Shown here one piece after another: positions 10,447 through 23,234 of a DNA stretch of 64,000 bases. The stretch is taken from NCBI RefSeq assembly GCF_022201045.2, contig NC_068557.1, forward strand, positions 32,527,501-32,591,500. The letters are read 5' to 3'. The notes below the pieces were generated by a model. The model was not told the DNA's origin and made no database searches. It saw only the letters and a list, made by a program, of their open reading frames with translations. This DNA comes from Citrus sinensis (taxonomy: Eukaryota > Streptophyta > Magnoliopsida > Sapindales > Rutaceae). The translations under genes and the position numbers were made by a program. Each line of letters starts with the position of its first letter. Position 1 is the stretch's first letter.

Positions 10447-11830
10447 CTAAAATTCACGCACCACTTGGAACACAAAGAATGACCGGCAGGAGTATATCAG
10501 CAACTTGTAATGGAAATGCTTCTTTTACTAGGCAAGATTGCTTATTCGCGAACAAGTAACAAGCTACCAATCAGCATATCTTGATCAACAGTAGGATATG
10601 CAAATAAGTTATAGAACTGCCATATCTGGGGGCCAAAAGAAAAGAAAAATTGTAAAGGAGAATTAGAGACTATACAACGTCTTGGCTGTCTGATGTTATG
10701 CTGTAATTTAAAAAGGAAAACAGAAAGCAGGAACAAGCAAGTATCATGGGAACGTTCAAGTAGAACAGAATTCTATTACAACAAGGTATAGCAAACAAGC
10801 GACCAAGCATTAAGAAACAAGACTATCTTCTCTAAAACTGGGAAGTGATTCAGCATGCAATAAGATGGCAATCGAAAGGAGAACATACAATCAAAAGATG
10901 GCACAAGAAACAGTTTCTTCTAAGCAATTCTTCATTCTTTTAAAATAATCACCTAAAACATCAAAGAGAAAGATGATTCCCAGAACCAGATCGGCAAAAA
11001 CTTGAAACCAAGGGCGAAACTCAGCAGCCAATTAATTAAAAAGTCAGCTTTCATTAGAAGCAACTTAAGTTAATGTACAAAACTAAAGCTTGCGGTTCTA
11101 ATTCAATTCTTCAACCAATAGAAACAATTGAAGCTTCCAAGGATAAGCGTGAGGGGAAAAAGGCACTTTAAAGGCTAAAAGGTACACGCAGTCGGCAAGC
11201 CGACAAACGAACTCAAGAGAAAAGGAAAAAAAAAAGAAAAAATTCCAGCCCTGGTGTGGTGTCAAAGCATAAAATTTTACATTGAATATAGAAAATAACT
11301 ATAAATATCGAATTACGTCACCAGATTTAAAGGGGCATCAAACGTTTTATGATGACAAATAGCTAGAGATTTATTTTGTAGATTAAAACAATTAACCACT
11401 CAGATCAACAGCTGCTGAGATTGAGATTCAAATTTCAAAGCGAAAGAAACAAACGGACCACGCCTTTTTTGCATTAAATCTTATGAACCCAACAAAATAA
11501 ATATCAAAGCTCAACAAAATGAAAATCCTAAACAAATTGATAAGCCAAAAGGATTCATTTTTGGGAATATTAATTAAGACAACCCTCTACTTCCATATCA
11601 TAAATAATAACCTTTGACCTCCGTCCATCAAATAGTATCCATAAAACAAACCGAAACAAAGCTTAAACTTGAATAAAAACACGTGTGTTGTTATTGAAGT
11701 TCAGTTCTTGGCATACCTTTTAATTAGAGTCAAGATTGAAATTTGAACATGAAGCTTTGAGGATATTAATCTTCTCTTCTTTCTTTCAGAGTAACTCAAC
11801 GTAGTGAGCGTGTTGAGCTGGGTATGTTGT
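10447..11830 (-). promoter_or_regulatory. Probable 5' leader with a 1.27-kb intron of the GRAS gene
   Basis: A donor-like AAAAG|GTATGCC at 11716-11717 (minus) and an acceptor GAATTTTAG ending at 10447, directly before the ATG, would define an intron of about 1.27 kb. A leader exon would then lie at about 11717-11830. Long leader introns are common in this gene group. The exact transcription start and any further leader exons cannot be fixed from sequence. Confidence 0.45.
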
Positions 11831-14800
11831 CTCCCCAAACATAGAATGATGCCAAAGTGCCTCCTCTAATGTAATTTATATGGTTATTTATCCCACTATC
11901 CCCCCCTGAGAATTTGTTAATTTACACTAATGCCCTCCTGGCTAGATATTTGGAACACGTATGCTATAAAAACAAAAATAATAAAATAATAATGGTACTG
12001 CTAATTGCTGGGATTAGTTGTAATTTGTATTATTTGTATCAACCGTCAATCCCAGCCCAAAAGTTAATTCTACTGAGTACTGACCACTGAGAGCGTGTGT
12101 GCGCGGTCGGTTGGTCCGTGTAGTTACTTTTCTTTGTTAGTTGACGTAGAAAATTCTTTTCAAAAAAAAAAAAAAAAAAAAAAAAATATGCGTCTATGTA
12201 ATTGATGATATTGATTATTGTGGAGCAATTTCCGACTAGTAGCTTCTACTAATTAGCATGAATCATGACAAATTAATTAAATTGCAAAACTAGAACGTGA
12301 AGAAAAAAAAAAAACAATATGAAAATCAACCAAGTACAACACAAATTAATTGAAGAAAAAAAAAGGCTCTTGTATTTGTGTTGACGTTATCCTCCTCTAT
12401 TTACAATTTACAATGTAATTTGAGAAACACGGCAAAAGAAAACGAGGGTTTCAAGAAAGCCGCACAAATAATAGAACTAATTGGCTGGTGGAATACGACT
12501 GTTTGTAACTTTGTATGTACGTAAGGCTGACAAAGCATGAGCAAGCATCGAGTGGTCTTGTGTGCTTTTCCTGTACAATTTAATTTGTATGAATAAATTA
12601 ATAATACTATGTAACACGTGTCAGGATATTGAACGTTGAATAATTGACACAACAAGATTTGATTTAATTTAATTTAATTTATTACGCATATTTTCATCCT
12701 TTTCTAGTACGGGCCTGTGCCAACAAAAGTGGGTCAATTAAACACAACTGGAGCTGACGTACTTCAATTTTTTGACCTCCTCCGTCAATACTTTAATTAA
12801 GCTTCGGAAGTTTGCAGGAAATTAATTAAGCCAAGTAGGATATTAATCTAAAGTTTTAATAATGTCAGTAAAAATGGCCCGAACAACAAAACCAGACAAA
12901 ATTTGAAAAGCCACAAACGTTGTCATCGATGATGATAAAAATAATTAAAACAGTCAACTGGTCAACAGTTTTGTTGCTTGCTCTTGTTCGTTCGTCTTCT
13001 AGATCCTTATCACGGCAAAACCACGAGCGTTCGGGGCTTTCCAGCACACGGTTTCTTTGACGACACGACAATGTTATTCTTGTTAATATTAGAAGAAATT
13101 AGGGCAATTCTGGGATAATGTTTTTTACCTGGGCACGAGCTGCTCGTTCTTCGAAGCAGCTCAGTTCTATTTCTACTTTAATTAGCCAACGTTCTTTATA
13201 TTCCTCAAATTCATTAATTCTTTTCAGTGACCTTTCTTCCTCTCGGTGACGTGGCCATTAGCGTCTTCCACTCCACTTCTTCAACTCGAACGTGGAGCAA
13301 ATATTACTCTGTGCTCTTGACCATGGTCTTACCGTGAGACCTAGCTGTCATCTCCATCGAAACGTCAATTATGGTGTGCCTTTGGGAACACGGAACACAC
13401 ACCCAAATTTCATCAATCAGAAAACTCTCCAGCGCGGATTAAAACGAGTGAATCGTTTGTAGTACACCGATCAGAGCATGCCACGTCAGATATTGTGGGT
13501 CCTACTTATTGCCGGCCAATAATGTTGTTTGTAGGGTGGTAATCCATTAGCAGGTGCTACGTCTCACACGTGAAATATTGAATATTCCTTGGTGCTGCAG
13601 ATACCAGATTTTATTGGGTTACTATAAGTCCCTTCACTACTTTAAGAGTGGTAACATATCAAACAACCTGTACAAGTGTCATAATTAATCATTTTACTAT
13701 TATATATTTACAAAATCTATCATCTTATTTTGGGAGCTTTGACCTATTCGCATATATATAATTTAGTGGCATAGTCACTTTTAGAATCATCAGGGACAAA
13801 GTTAATTTATTTAAAAGAATTTAATTTTTCTCGAGTACTTCTAAGTAATTTTAGATTTAACAAATTAGTTAAAAGTAATTTTGATGATGAAAATATAATT
13901 TTAAACCTACCTTTTTGTAAATTAATCAAAGTTGGCGGGACAAATTACAAATTTTATTGGGGTAAATACAATTTATAGTTGTAATTTAGAAAATATTTTT
14001 GAAAATTTTATGACAAGCGGGGGGCAGCTGCCCTTTGTGATTATTGGTTAGTGCTTCCTTCTTGTCTTTGTCAGCTCATCTAGGCTTCCAATCTCCAGGC
14101 TGGAGGCCAATAGCTGGGCTTATTGCTATGCTTGCTTCCAATATTACTCGGCACTCGGCAGTCATCCTCTCCAACAACCGTGCTCTTTGCTATCGTGCTG
14201 TACAGTTGTTGTGCTCTCCTGTAGCCCCTGTCGTTTTCTCTCCTTTTTTAAAAAAAAAAATTTATGATCCTGTTGCAGGATTTATAGCACCATCATTTAT
14301 TCTTTGATTTTTCACATTTTTTGTAACAATACACACAAAAAAAGAAAGGAAGAAAATTTCTAAGGAGGACATCTTTATTTTAACTATGTCAAGATGCCAC
14401 TAATAAACAAAAAATAAAAATACAATCTCTAATACATTAAAATTTATAACTTTTTGTATTTTAATGACATAATCACTTTAATAAAGTGAACATGTCCTCA
14501 TTAAAAATGACTATATATATAACTCATTTTACGTTTTTATTTAGTATTTGATTATTTTAGCGTAAAAGAGTACCGTATCCCATAATTTAAACACCGTTAG
14601 ATAATTAAAAAAATAATAAAAATTAACAAAATCCAATAATTTAGCCGCATCCAAAATGCGAGGTGTGGTAATCCATAGTCTTCTTTTTGAATAATTTGCA
14701 TGTTAATCACTCTTTTAAGTTTTGATAGAAAGGCCTAACATTCGTGTATATCTAATTATGGTGAAATAACTTTCTTATTAACTTTTCTAGCTTATAAAAA

Positions 14801-17800
14801 TTTAGTATTCATAATATTTTGTTGTTATTGTGTACACGTGTGTCCGGATGATGATTTTAACTTCTACGCGGTAAATCTGTCGGAATGCATCTTTTCTGTT
14901 GATGATGTTGATTAAAGGAATGAAGAGAAAGGAGAATCTTGGTGCTTCTCTTTATTATGCTTTTGATACTTGAATTACGACCCACCATCATGATCTTATC
15001 TTGAGTACCTCATCGCGACCTCAAAGTTACAAAAAGGAAAAAGGAGGGGGAAAAAAAAATAATAATAAATAAATAAAGCAATGGGCAAAGGAGAGCTGGT
15101 AAAAGGATTGTTTGAGATTAAGATTATATTAAAGAAGGCTTCTTATCTAATGGTAGAGGCTAGAGCTGTGTAGTGTGTACGAGTCTCAAAGAATGCTTTG
15201 AAAGTAATGTTTAGAAAATCGTATTTTTTATTGGCCAGTCAATTTAGTTACACTCTCGCTATTTTGTAATGATGTCTTGGTTGCTACACAGGTTTGAATA
15301 AAAAGACTACAGATTGTTTGCATACGTTACAATACATGGCCGTATGAGCAAAAACGATATCCAATATTAGCTTTTGCGTAATTTCACGTGAAAACATGAT
15401 TATGAATTGTGATTCTCAATTCCATTAATTTGATTTGTACCCACAATAACATTTGAGTCATGGCTATGAGAAGTCGTCACAGGCATTTGATGGGATTGGG
15501 ACCTAGGGCCGCTAGAAGTGCCATGGGCGCGTCATATACGCAGTGTAGGGAAACAAAGATGAACGGGATTGAATGGGACCCTAGTGAAAAATTTTTAGTG
15601 TTATCTGATATTGTCTGAAGGAGAAACATCATCGCTTTCAATTTCATCTTTAGTATGTATCATGTACGTGGATGTGGACCTGTCTATGGTACAGATTCTG
15701 TAACAAACATCTCCCGTCATCCCACCATCCGATTTTCTATTGTTCAGTTTCTCACTCCACATCCAACCACATCCAACGGCTGATGCTGCAGTCTGTACCT
15801 TACAGATTCTGTAAGCTAGTCGAGTCCCGTGGATGTGCGTGGAATACTACGTCTCTCGATCTCGTCCTTTACGCCAAAGAATAAAGACCAAAAAAGCAGC
15901 TTCAAACGCAGGATGCTGCTGCTGGTGGGATGATGAAGTCATAATCACAATACTGCTAGTGCTTGCTTCTTTTCCTGGAAAAAGCAAGAAAGAAACAAGA
16001 AAAAGGAAAGGAACTGACTTGGAAACAAGAGATCAATTTTGAGAGAGTTGAACGCGAACAGTGTCTCAGTGGCAGTGAGTCTTTTTGAATTATTGCCGTC
16101 GCCAAAGTCATGATCCTCTTTCCAACAGCAACAACGATATTTTGTGCTTAATGGCTGGCTGGCGCTAACACTCGCACTCTTTTGACTAACTTACTTTGTA
16201 ATCAAAGAAAAGCCTTCCTCTTACGCCGTGCGTGGAGTGTAGACTGAGACATGCCAGTCAAGAGAAAATCAGTTTTCGACCAGTATGGATTTCTAGTGCA
16301 GTCCTGTCGGCTTTAGTCCTGGGTAAAGAAAACAAAAGCTATGGTAATATTTTCTGACCAAACTCAGCTGAGTCAAATGCTTAACTGCTGTAACTACAAC
16401 CCAAGTACCCAACCCAAATCCAAGGTGAACCTTTGAAGCCTAGCCCAAAACAAGATGAAAAAACTAGTCTCCACCTATCTATTTCTTCATTTTCAGTCTG
16501 AAATAAAGCTGCAGCTTCTGATTGTTCAAGAACAGGCTGGAATGAAAAGCCAGTCTTAGCTAGATTCCAGCATGCCCAAACCGAAGCTCACTTCAAATTT
16601 TTGAGTTTGAGGAGCTGGAAGATTAATGATCCTTGGCCAGGAAGACTTCTTTAGTATGGAGTAAGAAGATTTGTTGATGGTTCTGAGTTCTGACTTTTGA
16701 CTGGAAGACTCATGCAATGCCTCGACTTAAAAATGACACGAGCTAAAACTCTTAACATTCATCTGGGGATTGTGTCCACGTAACCATATTAATAACAGAT
16801 AGAAGAACCTCTCCGACAGTTATCAAACACCCAACACCTACAAGACCAAACCTCCAATCCTGTGTCTCTGTGACATTTATTCTTCTGACACATTTAGTCA
16901 AAATATCTACAGACCTGTCTTGTCACAAATCCATTACAACAACACAGGATGAGCAACCCAACTTTTTGAGGCAGAATCTAAACTGCCTTGGTTTACCGTT
17001 CCAAAACAAATGAAAGCAGATGAACTTCAGAGGGGCAGAGCAGATGGTCTCTGAAATATTACAACTGAATAAGGAAGCAAACTTCTTACTTCTCCATACC
17101 TCGTGAAATGAGTCTTAGCAGTTTGGAAGCTATCCCTGTCAACCATAGCATACAATCGAAGTACTACAAGTCTACAACTATGCAACACGGCATCATAATA
17201 TGCGTGCACAACTATGTAACATGGCATCATACTATGCGTGCACAACTATGTAACATGGCATCATACTATGCGTGCTTATTAGCAAAGAAATTATTGAGTC
17301 ACTGCTGTATATACAAAAAGTAAAAATCACTCAGGCCTTTCTGAAGCCAAGTTAGATAATGCAAATAATGGTAAGTCTTCTATGGAAAGGAGAAATTATT
17401 GCCAATGAAGGTTATACGAAACTATTATAAAGATGAAATGAAAAGAGAATACATTGGGTCAAATCCCTGATGAACAACCATATACTAGTACATTCCAAGG
17501 TAGGTTCAAGATATGATATTCGTCAGCATCAACAGGAAAAATCATCCTTCAATTGGTTGAGTCAAATATCTTGATATTCAAAGGCGTGCTGCTGATGCTC
17601 TTTCACCAATTAAGGGAATATAACTAATACAACAGCAACACTAAGTACTCAACCCACAGGTATTTAAGTGAGATGTTCGTACCGAGGAGCTTCCACATCT
17701 TAGGATTGAGAAAAAGAGCAAATACAATGCTAGGTAGCTGGGTCTATGGACATGGCTGACAGGAGATAGTAGATAGCAATGACATCTACTGACCAGGAAA

Positions 17801-18589
17801 CAAATAAGACAAAATCCTATTCAACCATGGCATCACCAAAATCAAACTGTTCTAGGTCTCCAGCTTCAAAATGTTACCCCTCTGCCAGCCAAAGATTTCA
17901 AATGGAAATGAAAAAACAAAAAGGCCGACTCCAAGTTGGAATTGTTGGCATGATTGCGAGGTTTTTGAAAGTTGAAATTTAAGTTCATACACAAATTAAG
18001 TTGTTTGAAAAGTATATAAACTGATTAATGGACTAAGTACTCCAGAGAGAAAGCTAACACTTGTACACTACCAATGGCCATATTCCCTCCTTACAGCTCC
18101 TAAATAAATCTACATCAGCTTGGTAATTCTGACACAATGACAGAGAAATAATTAGTTGAACTTTTGATTGAGAAATAGTGAAAACATACCAAATTATGTC
18201 TACAGTGGGTTCCGTCCTCATTTCTATCAACCTAGACAGGTCCATTGTCATATCAAGAGGCAAAATCAGAAGATGTAAACTAAAATTTGGAAACCCTTCC
18301 CAACACTTTACATACACTATATAATATCAAAGGGTTCTATTTATGCCTGCAAACACACATTCCAAGTAATTACAGAACAGCTATGACTGTAGCCTAAACT
18401 TATGCAATTGTAAAAAGGAAAGGCCATAAAACACCAACAGTAGCTCCATTCAGTAAATTTGGATCAAACCATTCAATGGACCTAAATTGTCTTCAGCGAC
18501 AGGCATCACAATTCAATAAAACATAAAGTTTGACGAAAAAAATTCCGGCAGTTTAACATTTTATTAACAAGAAGTAAAACAAAACAATA
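11831..18589. other. Gene-poor 6.7-kb stretch
   Basis: The GRAS promoter lies at the left end and the 3'UTR of the complex I gene at the right end. Between them I find no exon with homology. There are several A/T runs (a pure A run at about 12163-12186, TTTAA units near 12660-12680) and one 34-bp tandem repeat described separately. The 15.5-16.1 and 16.3-18.5 kb parts are less AT-rich and could hold an unannotated non-coding transcript, but nothing in the sequence proves it. Confidence 0.4.
17174..17275. repeat. Three-copy 34-bp tandem repeat
   Basis: The unit starts ACAACTATGTAACATGGCAT and runs 34 bp. Copies lie at 17174-17207, 17208-17241 and 17242-17275. The last two are identical and the first differs at three positions, so the second duplication is recent. 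Confidence 0.95.
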
Positions 18590-18979
18590 CTAGCTGGAAA
18601 ATCCACGCTTCTGGTAACGTGCCACCTCACCCTCATTAGGGAAAAAACCCATGAGTCGACCCGCGGAGTTCTGGTAGGCGTACATAAACCCACCCATCAA
18701 CCCGATCAATCCACCTGTCACCATCGACGGCCCTTTGAGGCCCGGCTTTATCCCTGCATCGATATTAATAAAGTTAAAAATCCAAACTCTATGACTGAGA
18801 TAATGGAGGTGAAGAGGGATAATACCGGAGAGGTAGCCGACGACGACGGAGACGCCAGTGATGGAGGAGAAACGGAGGTAATCGAGGGTGTTGAAGTTGC
18901 CGACCACCGCGGTGAATGGTGGGTTTCGATCAATAACTGGGTACTGTGGCTTCTCCGAGGCTGTGATGTCTGTGTTCAT
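18590..18979 (-). CDS. Mitochondrial complex I accessory subunit ('20.9 kDa subunit' family, At4g16450-like)
   Basis: Two exons, 18826-18979 and 18590-18753, join in phase to 105 residues. The protein runs MNTDITASEKPQYPVIDRNP, then a membrane-facing segment (LRFSSITGVSVVVGYLSG), then IKPGLKGPSMVTGGLIGLMG, FMYAYQNSAGRLMGFFPNEG and a basic end. This closely matches the plant NADH dehydrogenase subunit annotated in Arabidopsis as At4g16450, an accessory part of the complex I membrane arm. The 72-nt intron (18754-18825) interrupts a Gly codon, contains no in-frame stop and is a multiple of three, so unspliced RNA would encode the same protein with 24 extra residues. An in-frame ATG at 19094-19096 would add 39 residues. 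I prefer the inner ATG because the family starts at MNTD. Confidence 0.92.
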   Translation of the reverse strand: MNTDITASEKPQYPVIDRNPPFTAVVGNFNTLDYLRFSSITGVSVVVGYLSGIIPLHLHYLSHRVWIFNFINIDAGIKPGLKGPSMVTGGLIGLMGGFMYAYQNSAGRLMGFFPNEGEVARYQKRGFSS

Positions 18980-21373
18980 TCTGTTGCTGCTGCTTGTGTG
19001 AATCGATGGTTGCTGCTCGTTGTTGTTCCGTGCCAGTTTCAAGTTTCGACGCCTGAATGGGAATTCAGATATGGGCTGAGTTTGGGCTTCTCGCATTGGG
19101 TCATAATTGGGCTTCTTGCGATTGGTGCCGCTTTTGCGATATCATAGAATTATTACACACGTTGCGTGCTTTTCGTTTAGAAATTAAATTACAGACTAAT
19201 TCAACGTGTTAACCATTGGTTGGTGCTGTCTAATTTAGTCCTTTTCGTGTTTTGTGGCTCAATGGTGGGTGGGGCTAGTATTTTCAACAATTTTGAGCGC
19301 ACCACCACCAGTTCCATTCCATCCCTTTCCCTTATGGGGAGATCGATCTCTCACGAAAAATTTGATGTAACAGTAGATTTTTCTCCAGAAAGGGTATTTT
19401 AATTTTCAGAGTCATGTCATCCTTCGTTTAATATTAATCGGAGACACTCTTTGCAAACCCCACCAATACATTAATCGATGTGTTATATGTATACGGGCTA
19501 TTGTCAACCGACAACTTTTTTTTTTCGGACCTTTTTAAAAGTATTCAAACACTATTTTTTTTTTTTTTAGTATAAATCCACCTAAATTTTATAAAATATA
19601 TCACTCTTGTATTGCTGTCTTAATACTGTTATAAAATTAAAAATAATTATTTTACCCTTGAACATTGAATGATCATTTTATTCTTAAATGTTAAATGACT
19701 ATTTCAAGTGCATGACATTTTAACCATTATCTTGTATGAAAAAACGACTTGCTATCTCTTTTGCTATTGATTTGAAGGAAGGAAAAGAACAACCGCATAA
19801 ACTGAAACTTATCACATATATCGGACGCGAAACAACTTGAGCTTCTCTATTAGATTACTTTCCCATAACCCGGCCTAGTGAAGTGTGTTCGCATATTTGG
19901 AAAAGAATTTAGTTTCTTTGATTAATAAATCTCGAAATGATCTTTGATTTTAATTAATTATAGCATATAAATATAGGCTTAATTCGAGGTAGGAGTTGGA
20001 AGACATGCAATCGACTAGGTGTGCATTGTTTACCCAGTGCAAAATATATAAAGAAATTCTAGAATACTTTATATGTATTACAACCAATTGATGTATGCAT
20101 GACATGTATAATTGAATTTAATACAACCACCATTTGAATGATAATGGTTCAAAATAAATGTATACATGTCATGATATTATTATTTATTGTATGGATGACA
20201 TAGTATCTCAGATGTATTCTATAATTTCTCAAAAATATAATGCAAAATGGTTAATGGTTAAAAGCAGAAATCTCAATTGCACGCGTTGTCTGAAATCATC
20301 ATATTTTCTACTCCGCAAATCTAATCCAGTCTCACAAACTTCGAAGTCTCATATACACACACGCACATAAATATATAAATTAAAGGAAGTAATGGCGGTT
20401 GTGTTGCATAAAAGAAGCATCCAATTCCAATCTATCAGTTTAGCACCTGCAGCTTTCATTTAAGCATGCCATTCCCCTCCAAAAGCTTGAAGACAAAAGC
20501 ACATATACCCGAGAGAGAATGTTGGTATTCTTGTCTTTGTCAATACATAATATTATTGTTCAATCAGAGCATTATAACCTCCTACTCCTAGGCTTCCCCA
20601 CTCCTAACCTTTGTCTTTTTGCTCATCATAGCGACCCCCACCACTGCCTTAATTTTTCTCCTTTTTCTTTTCTTCTCTCTCAGTTCAAAAAGCAAACCAG
20701 ATTTTTGAAAGATGATTTAAATATAGAGATTGACTATACAGTACAGTTTTAGTTCTAGTATTGTTTACTTCAACAACTTTCCATCTGTTTTTAATCTCTA
20801 GTTTTTTTTTTTTTTCTTTCTTTTTGTTGAGCTCCAAATTTCATTCTTGGCCTTTAACCCATTTGGTATGATGAGTATTGCATCAAATAAAATTGCATTA
20901 TAGAAATATACTCTTAATTAAATAATTGAAATAGCATTTGTACGTAGCCCCCCGAAAAAGGCACCATCATCTCCAAAGCGAAGAGGAGCTTTTGGGGACA
21001 AAGCTGGCAGAGTATCATCCAACTTATTGTTCTTCCAAACACACCCTTCCATGTGCTAGTTCCTAACATTTCTTTTGGCGTTTTCTTGGGACCCTTTTCT
21101 TCAATAGCATTGCTTTTGCCTCTTCTCTCACATACACTTACCCAAAGCAGCCTAAGATTGGCCACTTAACTTTTTCCTTTTGGACTTTGCACCTTAGCTG
21201 CCGATTCCCATTCATTCCTTTAATATTTTTCGATGGACTAAATACTCTTGAAATAATTGAAAACAAACAAATACTAGCCGTACCAACATACTAATATATA
21301 AGCACCGAGAGTCATTCATGCCTCCAGCACCCCAAAGGCCAACGCTAATAGAATTTGATTTTCATTTTCTCCA
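18980..21373. other. Intergenic region between complex I subunit and the small 151-residue protein
   Basis: The first 300 bases are promoter and leader of the complex I gene. The remainder is AT-rich with homopolymer runs near 19518, 19557 and 20803. I see no further exon. The last 100 bases form the leader of the gene starting at 21374. Confidence 0.4.
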
Positions 21374-21829
21374 ATGGGTAGGCAAAGCAATGATCCAATT
21401 GTCACTCAATCGTCCATTGCTTTATTGCAGGAGAGATTTAGGCAATTGCAGAGAGTTAAGGAGATGAGGGAAGAAAGGGAGCTGCACCTTCACAAAATGG
21501 TAGTGGAGCCCAAACTAATTAGCCCCGCTATGCAATATGATTGTTATGAGACATCGTCAAGGCTCTTCTTTCACTTCCTTCCAACAAGAACATCAACATC
21601 ATCACCTCAAGTTTCACTCTCGCTTCGGTCTTACTCACAGAGCAAGCAGCAGGTGCAGGTGCACGACGACTATTTTCAGATTCAGTGCATGGAAACTACC
21701 CCTTTGCTGCCGACGTCAGAGACAGTACCTGCTGCTGCTGCTGCTGCACCACCATCTCTGCATGCCTCTGCTAAAAAAATTGAAACGCCTAACCATCATG
21801 ATGATGTTGATACTTCTCTTCATCTATAA
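21374..21829 (+). CDS. Uncharacterised 151-residue plant protein
   Basis: One open frame from ATG 21374 to a TAA at 21827-21829. The N-terminal third is a charged amphipathic helix, SSIALLQERFRQLQRVKEMR followed by EERELHLHKM, likely a short coiled coil. The rest is Ser/Thr/Gln-rich and probably disordered, with an alanine run (residues about 122-128) encoded by GCT/GCA repeats and a His/Asp-rich tail. There is no signal peptide or membrane segment. The helix resembles a group of small plant proteins of unknown function, so I assign none. The sharp change from intergenic AT-rich sequence to balanced codons and the conserved helix favour a real gene. Confidence 0.7.
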   Translation: MGRQSNDPIVTQSSIALLQERFRQLQRVKEMREERELHLHKMVVEPKLISPAMQYDCYETSSRLFFHFLPTRTSTSSPQVSLSLRSYSQSKQQVQVHDDYFQIQCMETTPLLPTSETVPAAAAAAPPSLHASAKKIETPNHHDDVDTSLHL

Positions 21830-22506
21830 ATTTAACAATCGTATACTTTTTTTCCCCCTTCGGTACGTAATGATTACAATATTGGAAGAGAGTTGCTGTA
21901 CTGTCAATATTGTTAGATGTGAATGCCCTGCCTGAGCCTGATGGTGTACTTTTATTTGCTTGAAGTAGCCAATCCTGATCCCCAGAGTACTAAGACATAT
22001 TATTGATCGGTGAAGTAAGATTATTTTTCTTAGTAAGTTTTTGTCCCTGCATAAATACTCCATTTAGGTTGGATGGTATGTTTTCTTGAGCAAAAAGACT
22101 CTTTGTGCGGTTGCTTCTCTTAATAGAATTAAGAAATTTGAAGGAAAATATTTTTGAGAGAGAGAAGGTCTGCTCTATATATTAATGATGTTGATTCAAG
22201 TTATGCCTGCGAAAAACCTATGAAACTTGGGGTAAGATTATTTATTATAAATGAATCATGATTCATGATTGAAGCATCGTATGCTGTTATTATGCACCAT
22301 TAAGATTCAAGAGAAACCGAAGAAAAAGAGACTTGTTCTTTAATCGTTAAGATTGAGGCTTGATGCATTGAGGTTCGCTAAATGTAACTTTCAGGTTCAG
22401 CCGTTCAAGACTGAATTCATGATCAAAACCCAAGCCATTTGTTCTACTACATCTTACTTGAGGTTCACTAAGTGTGTGCGCACACACTTGTATAGGGATC
22501 CCACAA
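21830..22506. other. 3' flank of the 151-residue protein gene
   Basis: The first 200-300 bases are likely 3'UTR. A short palindromic repeat of AATCATGATTCATGATT type sits near 22253-22272. No exon is visible. Confidence 0.4.
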
Positions 22507-22515
22507 TTTTAGAAA

Positions 22516-23225
22516 GGGGGATTGTCACTTTCCCCCTACAGTAATTAACATATACTATTTATATCCCTTCTGTTTTTATAATGGCCAAAAACTCTCATGA
22601 CAACATAAGTTTACAATATTACTCTTATTTTTAATTACTCTTTTATTTACATTTATTATAAATTAAATAAATTACATGAATAAAAACTAAATAAAAAAAT
22701 TAAATATTAAAAACAAGAAATATATGTTTTGATATGAGCAAAAAAATTAATAATAATTTTTTTATAATTATTTATTTTGTGAACATTTTCTTATAATAAA
22801 TATTTTGTAATATTTTAAAATTAAATGTAAAAAGTATAGGCAAAATATTTTATTATTTATCTTATAATAAATTTTTATTTGTCATTCAAATTTTCTTATT
22901 ATAATTTTTTATCATTTTATAATAACTTTCTTATATATTTATTATAAGAAAATTTGCACAAAATAAATAAATACAAGAAAAAAAATTTATTATTAATTTT
23001 TTCTCATATCAAAACATATATTTCTTGTTTTTAATGCTTAATTTTTTATTTAGCTTGTATTCATGCTATTTATTTAATTTATAATAAATATAAATAAAAT
23101 AGTAGTTGAAAATAAGGATAATATTGTAAACTTATGCTATCAGGGGGGTTTTTGGCCATTATAAAAACAGTAGGGAGAAAAATGATATATGTTGATTACT
23201 ATAACGCAGAAATTGACAATTTCCC
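22516..23225. mobile_element. Mutator-type MITE, 710 bp, with 9-bp target duplication
   Basis: The two halves are near-complete inverted copies of each other. The left arm begins GGGGGATTGTCACTTTCCCC and the right end, read in reverse, begins GGGAAATTGTCAATTTC. Arms of about 280 bp extend to a short AT-rich centre near 22790-22940. Both flanks carry TTTTAGAAA (22507-22515 and 23226-23234), a perfect 9-bp target-site duplication as made by Mutator-like transposases. There is no coding sequence, so it is non-autonomous. If transcribed it would form a long hairpin and could be a small-RNA source. Confidence 0.9.
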
Positions 23226-23234
23226 TTTTAGAAA

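Noticed and set aside
14044-14307. Open frame of 87 codons
   Set aside because: It starts on a non-ATG codon, includes an A10 run, and shows no homology or splice partners.
15672-16042. Overlapping open frames in the gene-poor region
   Set aside because: Low complexity and no family resemblance; frames of this size are expected by chance here.
17174-17275. CRISPR-like array
   Set aside because: The copies are directly adjacent without spacers, and the genome is a plant nuclear one.
18791-19147. Open frame of 118 codons on the plus strand over the complex I gene
   Set aside because: It is antisense to a well-supported gene and its Asp/Glu-rich translation is the mirror of that gene's codons; no homology.
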